Of a DNA stretch of 64,000 nt, positions 58,672-64,000 are shown one piece after another; position 1 is the stretch's first letter; each line of letters starts with the position of its first letter. Position numbers and translations under genes: made by a program. The notes beneath the pieces were generated by a model. That model worked only from the letters and a program-made list of their open reading frames with translations, was not told where the DNA came from and searched no databases. The stretch lies in NCBI GenBank assembly GCA_951812615.1, contig CATOSU010000002.1:1860001-1924000 (forward strand), read 5' to 3'. Source of the stretch: an uncultured Paracoccaceae bacterium. GTDB taxonomy: Bacteria; Pseudomonadota; Alphaproteobacteria; Rhodobacterales; Rhodobacteraceae.

Positions 58672-59967
58672 ATGACCGATGAAAAGAACACCGCGAAGCT
58701 AAGCATTAACGGTGCCGAATACGAATTGCCGCTGCATTCGCCCACCGCCGGTCCCGACGTGCTGGATATTCGCAAGCTTTACGGTCAGGCCGGCGTGTTC
58801 ACCTACGACCCGGGCTTCACCTCCACCGCCAGCTGCGACAGCACGATCACCTATATCGACGGTGACGAAGGCGTGCTGCTGCACCGCGGCTACCCGATCG
58901 ATCAGCTGGCGTCGAAATCGCATTACCTGGAGGTCTGCTTCCTCCTGCTCTACGGCTATCTGCCGACCGCATCCGAACTGGAAGATTTCGAAACCACCAT
59001 CACGCGGCACACCATGCTGCACGAGCAGATGGTGAACTTCTTCCGCGGGTTCCGCCGTGACGCGCATCCGATGGCGATTATGGTTGGCGTGGTCGGCGCG
59101 ATGTCGGCCTTCTATCATGACAGCACCGACATCACCGACCAGCGCCAGCGCGAGATTGCGTCGCACCGGCTGATCGCCAAGATGCCGACCATCGCGGCAT
59201 GGGCCTACAAGTACCATATCGGTCAGCCCTTCGTGTATCCGCGCAACGATCTGGATTACGCATCGAATTTCCTGCGCATGTGCTTTGCCGTCCCGGCCGA
59301 GGACTATCAGGTGAACCCGATCCTGAGCCGTGCGATGGACCGGATTTTCACCCTGCACGCCGATCATGAACAGAATGCGTCGACCTCGACGGTGCGTCTG
59401 GCCTCATCCTCGGGCGCCAATCCGTTTGCCTGCATCGCTGCCGGCATTGCCTGTCTGTGGGGGCCGGCCCATGGCGGCGCCAACCAGGCCTGCCTCGAAA
59501 TGCTGCGCGAGATCGGCAGCGTCGACCGGATCCCGGAATTTATCGACCGGGCCAAGGACAAAGACGATCCGTTCCGCCTGATGGGCTTTGGCCACCGCGT
59601 TTACAAGAACTTCGATCCGCGCGCGACGGTTATGAAGCAGTCGGCGGACGAAGTTCTGGATCTGCTTGGGGTCGAGGACAACCCGATCCTGCAGGTGGCC
59701 AAGGAACTGGAATCGGCGGCGCTGGCCGATCCGTATTTCTCCGAGAAAAAGCTGTTCCCGAACGTGGATTTCTACTCGGGCATCATTCTGGAGGCGATGG
59801 GCTTTCCGACCTCGATGTTCACGCCGATCTTCGCCCTCAGCCGCACGGTGGGCTGGGTCAGCCAGTGGAAAGAGCAACTGGCCGATCCGCAGCTCAAGAT
59901 CGGCCGCCCACGGCAGCTGTACCTTGGCGAAACCGAACGCGACTACGTCGACATCGAAAACCGCTGA
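58672..59967 (+). CDS. gltA: Citrate synthase
   Basis: A 431-residue type II citrate synthase that condenses acetyl-CoA with oxaloacetate. Landmarks: [39 protein letters not shown], catalytic His in [42 protein letters not shown] and the Asp region [15 protein letters not shown]. Length suits the NADH-sensitive hexameric form. The ATG has AGGGACCGAG upstream. A terminator lies about 40 bp after the stop. Confidence 0.96.
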   Translation: MTDEKNTAKLSINGAEYELPLHSPTAGPDVLDIRKLYGQAGVFTYDPGFTSTASCDSTITYIDGDEGVLLHRGYPIDQLASKSHYLEVCFLLLYGYLPTASELEDFETTITRHTMLHEQMVNFFRGFRRDAHPMAIMVGVVGAMSAFYHDSTDITDQRQREIASHRLIAKMPTIAAWAYKYHIGQPFVYPRNDLDYASNFLRMCFAVPAEDYQVNPILSRAMDRIFTLHADHEQNASTSTVRLASSSGANPFACIAAGIACLWGPAHGGANQACLEMLREIGSVDRIPEFIDRAKDKDDPFRLMGFGHRVYKNFDPRATVMKQSADEVLDLLGVEDNPILQVAKELESAALADPYFSEKKLFPNVDFYSGIILEAMGFPTSMFTPIFALSRTVGWVSQWKEQLADPQLKIGRPRQLYLGETERDYVDIENR

Positions 59968-60004
59968 TCCGACGGGCCGCACGGGCCCGCCCCCGCACAT
60001 CACG

Positions 60005-60050
60005 ACCGCCGGCCGCACGGGAAGAAACCCGATTGGCCGGCGGTTTTCGT
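60005..60050 (+). terminator. Intrinsic terminator of gltA
   Basis: A perfect 10-bp stem ACCGCCGGCC with a 20-nt loop, followed by TTTTCGTTT. Confidence 0.75.
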
Positions 60051-60225
60051 TTGGGATTCTGCCGGGCCCGGGATGGCCGAAAAGTGGCCCATTTGCCCCC
60101 GATCCGGCACCAATCCGGGCCGCTCCCCTGCTACTGTTTCCGGACGCAGCCCGAATTCGGGCGATTTCTTGACCAATCGTTAACAGGGCGATTTTCTGAT
60201 CCCATTCTGTCTGGGGTACTATGCC

Positions 60226-61146
60226 ATGCTGACTGCTCTTTTGCTGATCGGGACCGCCTTCTGGGGCTGGGTTGTTTATGAAGTCGTCAAGGATGACGAG
60301 GAAAGTGAAGATATCGACCAGGACCTGATCGGAGGGTCCGGCACCGATGAACTGACCGGTGGCGAAGGCAACGACCTGCTGCAGGGCAAAGGCGGTGACG
60401 ACCTGTTGCAGGGGTTGGAAGGGATCGACCAGATCCTTGGCGATGCCGGCAATGACATCGGCCTCGGCGGGCCCGGCGACGATGTGCTGCGCGGGGCGGA
60501 AGGCGACGATCTGCTGGTCGGCGAGGATGGTGACGACCGGGTCTATGCCGACAAGGGCGACGATTGGGCCGAAGGCGTTGATGGCGATGATGAGGTCGAA
60601 GGCGGCGAAGGCGACGACGCTGTCATCGGTGGCGAAGGCGAAGATACCGTGATCGGCGGCAATGGCGACGATCTGGTGTTCGGCGGAGAGTTTCTGGAAC
60701 GCAGCCTGACGGCCGATGAACTGGTCGCGCTCCGCGAGGCGCTGCAGGCCGGTGACGGTGTTGACTTCCCCGACGATGCTCAGCCCAACGTCGTCGATGA
60801 CAACGCTGCCGACACGTTGGACGGCGGACGCGATGACGATGTTCTGTTCGTCGGCGACGGCGACAAGGCCACCGGCGGCACCGGAACGGACACGTTCTAT
60901 CTGCTGGATGGCGACGGCGTGGATGCGGCCACGATCACCGATTTCGAAGCCGGCGAGGAAAGCCTGATCTATGTCTACGACGAGGGCGCCGAAGCCCCCG
61001 AGATCAGCTTTGCTGACAATGGCGACGGTACTCAGACGATGTCAGCGGACGGCGAAGAGGTGGCCGTGCTGCACGCCGCCGAAACGCTGACGCAGGACGA
61101 CGTGATCCTTTACGAGCGCGGATCGGAACCGGGCGGCTTTATCTAG
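60226..61146 (+). CDS. RTX repeat protein with N-terminal membrane segment
   Basis: A 306-residue very acidic protein. Residues 1-20 (LTALLLIGTAFWGWVVYEV) form a single hydrophobic helix, then a DDEESEDIDQD linker and 13 nonapeptides of the calcium-binding GGxGxDxLx type (about residues 37-153). A second RTX cluster follows (TLDGGRDDDVLFVGDGDKATGGTGTDTFYLL), then an acidic C-terminus ending GGFI. Type I-secreted RTX proteins lack an N-terminal signal, so this one may instead be membrane-anchored or Sec-exported. The upstream TTGACC at about 60170 may be its -35. Function unknown. Confidence 0.8.
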   Translation: MLTALLLIGTAFWGWVVYEVVKDDEESEDIDQDLIGGSGTDELTGGEGNDLLQGKGGDDLLQGLEGIDQILGDAGNDIGLGGPGDDVLRGAEGDDLLVGEDGDDRVYADKGDDWAEGVDGDDEVEGGEGDDAVIGGEGEDTVIGGNGDDLVFGGEFLERSLTADELVALREALQAGDGVDFPDDAQPNVVDDNAADTLDGGRDDDVLFVGDGDKATGGTGTDTFYLLDGDGVDAATITDFEAGEESLIYVYDEGAEAPEISFADNGDGTQTMSADGEEVAVLHAAETLTQDDVILYERGSEPGGFI

Positions 61147-61171
61147 ACGCCGGACCCGACCCGGAAACACA

Positions 61172-61202
61172 CCCCGCCCGGCCCCAGCCCGGCGGGGTTT
61201 TT
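61172..61202 (+). terminator. Intrinsic terminator of the second RTX gene
   Basis: Stem CCCCGCC with GGCGGGG and a 12-nt loop, followed by five T residues. It ends a few bases before the convergent monooxygenase gene. Confidence 0.8.
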
Positions 61203-61205
61203 CGT

Positions 61206-61508
61206 TCAGCCGAGGCTGGTCTTTTCGCCACCTTCCATGCGGTAGATGTCGCGCGACACCACGCCGATCTCGGCCAGCGCGGCGCGGAACACCTGCATGT
61301 GCGGGGCCTTGCCATGCGCGGCCAGCGCATCCAGGCTGTCCCACTCCTCGTAGACGCGGAACCGGGTCTCGGCCTCGATCAGCTGCGAAAACTCGTAGAT
61401 ACGACAGCCGTCCTCCTTGCGGGTCTCCTGCATCACGTCTGCCAGCGCCGCGCGGGCCTTTTCCACGCCCCCGGGCGCAATCTCGATGGTTCCGGTCACG
61501 ATGATCAT
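61206..61508 (-). CDS. Antibiotic biosynthesis monooxygenase (ABM) family protein
   Basis: A 100-residue dimeric ferredoxin-like fold protein. IIVTGTIEIAPGG, QETRKEDGCRIYEFSQ and RFRVYEEWDSLDALAAHG are characteristic of ABM/YgiN-type quinol monooxygenase-like proteins. Family members oxidise quinols or act in aromatic metabolism; many have unknown roles. The ATG at 61506-61508 is chosen; an upstream ATG seven codons earlier lacks support. It is a single gene between the RTX terminator and an esterase. Confidence 0.87.
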   Translation of the reverse strand: MIIVTGTIEIAPGGVEKARAALADVMQETRKEDGCRIYEFSQLIEAETRFRVYEEWDSLDALAAHGKAPHMQVFRAALAEIGVVSRDIYRMEGGEKTSLG

Positions 61509-61625
61509 GCCGCTTTTCCTCCCAAACATGTTTATGCGTGCGGGCTTAACCTATTTCAGGGGCACCCGGAATACGTGTTGTCCGCCGATCCCGTCATGTC
61601 CGCCATGGCGGAACACGGCCGCGCT

Positions 61626-62291
61626 TCAGAACCCGATCTTGTCGCGCAGAAACGCCAGCGCCACACTCAGACCGTCCGGCGCGATGCCGTGGCCGGTGCC
61701 CTTCATGATATGCGCATAGACATCCTGAAACCCGGCCTGCTCCAGCGCCTCGGCCGCCTCGGGCAGTGATTGCGGCGGCACCATATCGTCGGCGTCGCCA
61801 TGCACCAGCAGCACGGGCATCCGGCTGACCACCTCGTCCTGCAACAGCTCGGGGTTCAGCAGGCGGCCTGAAAACGCAACGAGCCCGGCAACCGGGTCTT
61901 CCCGGCGCGGGGCGACGTGCAGGCTCATCATCGTGCCTTGCGAAAACCCGAACAGCGCCACCTGCTCGGGCAAAACGTCTTCGTCCACCATCAGCGCATC
62001 AAGAAAGGCATTGAGGTCGTCGATGGCCGACGACATGCCGCGCGCGGCCTCTTCCTCGGACGACCCGTCCAGCCACGGGATCGGGAACCACTGAAACCCG
62101 TGGGGCATGCCGGGGATGGTTTCAGGCGCGTCCGGCGCAACAAACAGCGTATCGGGCAGATGTTCGCCCAGCGGATCCGCCAGCCCCAGCAGATCGGCGC
62201 CATTCGCGCCATAGCCGTGCAGGAACACGACAACCGAGCGCGTGCTGCCAGAGACCGGCGCCTTGCGGCCGGCGTTCAGAACTCTCGTCAT
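61626..62291 (-). CDS. Carboxylesterase/phospholipase family protein
   Basis: A 221-residue alpha/beta hydrolase of the YpfH/phospholipase-carboxylesterase type. FLHGYGANGADLLGL forms the oxyanion region, FGFSQGTMMSLHVA the nucleophile elbow, VHGDADDMVPP the acid and GTGHGIAPDG the histidine. It hydrolyses short acyl esters. The ATG at 62291 overlaps the stop of the upstream glycosylase gene (ATGA), so both are translated from one mRNA. The pairing has no obvious functional logic. Confidence 0.9.
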   Translation of the reverse strand: MTRVLNAGRKAPVSGSTRSVVVFLHGYGANGADLLGLADPLGEHLPDTLFVAPDAPETIPGMPHGFQWFPIPWLDGSSEEEAARGMSSAIDDLNAFLDALMVDEDVLPEQVALFGFSQGTMMSLHVAPRREDPVAGLVAFSGRLLNPELLQDEVVSRMPVLLVHGDADDMVPPQSLPEAAEALEQAGFQDVYAHIMKGTGHGIAPDGLSVALAFLRDKIGF

Positions 62292-62920
62292 CGGATTCCT
62301 TCCCTGTCCTTTGCAACCCGGTAATAGGCCCACAGCAGCCGGGCCGCAACAGACCGCCAGGGCGACCAGTCTTCGGCCATTGCGCGCAGGTCGCGGTCCT
62401 TCGGGCGGTCGGGCAGATCAAAGAGAATGCGCGCTGCTTCCTGCAGCGCCAGATCGCCCGGCGCGAACACATCCGCCCGGCCCAGCGAGAACATGGCATA
62501 GATTTCCGCGGTCCAGATCCCGATGCCGGGCACCTCGGTCAGCGTGTCAATCACATCTCTGGTGGGGGCCGCGCGCAGGGCCGGGTAATCAATCCGCGCC
62601 TCTGCCAGCGCGCGGGCATAGCGGATCTTCTGCCGGCTCAGCCCGACGGCGCGCAGATCCTCGTCAGTGGCCCACATGATCTTGCGCGGACCGGTCAGCC
62701 GCGCGTCCTTCATCCGGCCCCAGATCGCGTCGGCCGAGGCCACCGACACCTGCTGGCTGACGATCGCCGACAAAAGCTGCGCGAACCCGTCCGGACGCCG
62801 GCGCAGGGGCAAGGGTCCGGTCTGTGACAGCGCCGCAGCAAGGCGGGGATCCCTCGCGGCCAGCCACCCTGCCCCCTCGGCCACACAATCGGGCGTTTCG
62901 ATGATCCGGCCGACGCTCAC
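62288..62920 (-). CDS. DNA-3-methyladenine glycosylase II (AlkA-type, HhH-GPD)
   Basis: A 210-residue DNA repair glycosylase that removes alkylated purines. The helix-hairpin-helix LTEVPGIGIWTAEIYAMF is followed by the catalytic Asp in DVFAPGDLAL, and SAIVSQQVSVASADAIW is the usual N-terminal helix pair. It is shorter than E. coli AlkA (282) because the N-terminal beta domain is missing, as in many bacterial homologues. The start is GTG at 62918-62920. It is followed by the coupled esterase gene and is divergent from the MFS gene. Confidence 0.9.
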   Translation of the reverse strand: MSVGRIIETPDCVAEGAGWLAARDPRLAAALSQTGPLPLRRRPDGFAQLLSAIVSQQVSVASADAIWGRMKDARLTGPRKIMWATDEDLRAVGLSRQKIRYARALAEARIDYPALRAAPTRDVIDTLTEVPGIGIWTAEIYAMFSLGRADVFAPGDLALQEAARILFDLPDRPKDRDLRAMAEDWSPWRSVAARLLWAYYRVAKDREGIR

Positions 62921-63056
62921 GGGCGCGGGCTCCGAACACGAACTAGGGGCGCAAAGGCGGGACTGGCAGAGATGTGCATGGCTGCAGACCTAGTCGCGCA
63001 CGCCGCGCGCGGCAAGCCGCTTGTACGTCCCGGAAAAGCCGGATACGTCCCTTCAC

Positions 63057-64000
63057 ATGACAACAGTTCCCGCTCAAACCGCGCGGCGCAACGTCGCCGT
63101 TCTGGTGCTGGCCCAGGCGCTTCTGGGGTCGCAAATGCCGATGATTTTCACCATCGGCGGACTGGCTGGCCAGTCGCTGGCCTCGAACGCCTGTTTTGCC
63201 ACCCTGCCAATATCGCTGATCGTGATCGGCTCCATGCTGTCGGCCAACCCGCTGTCGGCGATCATGCAACGCTGGGGCCGCCGCGTGGGGTTCTGGATCG
63301 GATCCGCGGGCGGGGCTGCGGGCGGAATCGTGGGGGCCTTTGCGCTCTATCACGGGTCTTTCCCGCTGTTCCTGGTGGGCAGTCTGCTGACCGGTATCTA
63401 CATGAGCGCGCACGGTTTTTACCGGTTCGCAGCGGCCGACACCGCATCCGACAGCTTCCGGCCCAAGGCCATTTCATATGTCATGGCCGGCGGGCTGGCC
63501 TCGGCCATCATCGGCCCTCAGGTGGTCAAGGCAACGGCGGATGCCTTCGTGATCCCGTTCATGGGCACTTACATCGCCGTGATCGCGGTGAACGGGCTGG
63601 GAGCGCTGCTGTTTCTGGCGCTCGACATACCCGCACCGGAACGGCAAAGCGAAGACAGCGACCGCGGACGGTCCCGGTGGCAATTGCTGACCACGCCGCG
63701 CATCGCCGTGGCAGTGATCTGCGCCACGGTCAGCTATGCGCTGATGAACCTTGTCATGACCTCGACACCGCTGGCGGTAGTCGGCTGCGGGTTTACCCAG
63801 AACCACGCCGCAGACGTGGTCACGGCACATGTGCTGGCGATGTTTGTTCCGTCGTTCTTCACAGGCCATCTGATCGCCCGTTTCGGGGTCGAACGGATCA
63901 TGGGCGCGGGCCTGTTCATCCTTGCCGCTGCGGGTATCGTGGGGCTGGCCGGGGTTGAGCTGGAAAACTTCTTTGTCGCGCTTGTCCTGTTGGGGCTGGG
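63057..64000 (+). CDS. MFS transporter, N-terminal part (runs off the window)
   Basis: The ATG at 63057 opens a frame to the end of the window (about 314 codons). At least eight membrane helices are seen (VAVLVLAQALLGSQMPMIF, LPISLIVIGSMLSANPL, GFWIGSAGGAAGGIVGAFAL, and others), with the loop MQRWGRRVGFW resembling the MFS motif A. The C-terminal helices are outside the window. Substrate unknown. Confidence 0.88.
   Translation, partial: MTTVPAQTARRNVAVLVLAQALLGSQMPMIFTIGGLAGQSLASNACFATLPISLIVIGSMLSANPLSAIMQRWGRRVGFWIGSAGGAAGGIVGAFALYHGSFPLFLVGSLLTGIYMSAHGFYRFAAADTASDSFRPKAISYVMAGGLASAIIGPQVVKATADAFVIPFMGTYIAVIAVNGLGALLFLALDIPAPERQSEDSDRGRSRWQLLTTPRIAVAVICATVSYALMNLVMTSTPLAVVGCGFTQNHAADVVTAHVLAMFVPSFFTGHLIARFGVERIMGAGLFILAAAGIVGLAGVELENFFVALVLLGL

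Overview
The window looks like chromosomal DNA from a Rhodobacterales (Roseobacter-group) alphaproteobacterium. The reasons are high GC, a combined iscR-nifS-sufBCDS operon with YIP1-like genes, an IscR with one cysteine, a Mur-type Fur protein lacking the CxxC zinc motif, DUF4167, DUF6356 and DUF1499 proteins, paired dimethylglycine/sarcosine dehydrogenase-like enzymes, and short GC-rich intergenic repeats. Gene density is high and about 65 genes can be supported. The identification is by motif and remembered family resemblance only; no search was run.

Positions 1-12480 form an iron-sulfur and iron-themed block. It holds sufE, a lipoprotein, a secreted RTX protein whose N-terminal domain resembles the HasA hemophore (with an iron-box-like promoter), and the minus-strand operon iscR > nifS-like > sufB > FkbM methyltransferase > pyruvyl transferase > sufC > sufD > two YIP1-like membrane proteins > sufS > zinc-ribbon protein. 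An Irr-box-like palindrome lies between iscR and a divergent alpha/beta hydrolase. Positions 12484-19325 carry small metabolic genes, monomeric isocitrate dehydrogenase, a RidA protein, an NTF2-like gene interrupted by a stop codon, a DUF3299 remnant and an Lrp regulator.

Positions 19325-36700 contain typA, tRNA-Asp, an IS630-type insertion sequence, an ABC-F ATPase, a Tat-exported DUF1906 protein, ndk, glnA-glnB, nnr (with an intergenic repeat embedded in frame), DUF4167, prmC-prfA, DUF1499, two agmatinase-family genes and an M20 amidohydrolase. Positions 36757-48310 carry mazG, a tandem-duplicated sulfotransferase-like protein, a nucleoside hydrolase, an acetyltransferase, selO, two EamA transporters flanking a Fur/Mur gene, enolase and an exported caspase-like protein.

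Positions 48342-64000 contain two FAD/GcvT-type demethylating dehydrogenases on either side of a short-chain dehydrogenase, a MobA-like nucleotidyltransferase, comEC, gltX, gltA, a second RTX protein, a monooxygenase-like small protein, an esterase, a 3-methyladenine DNA glycosylase and the start of an MFS transporter.

Two families of dispersed short repeats run through the window. One is a set of tandem perfect hairpins placed at gene ends. The other is a GC hairpin joined to a GAGGTATTT-like box; one copy lies inside nnr and is translated. A separate 32-bp perfect inverted repeat covers the stop codons of two convergent genes. The observations I rate highest are the HasA-RTX protein, the in-frame repeat in nnr, the 32-bp repeat and the Irr-like site inside the nifS-like gene.
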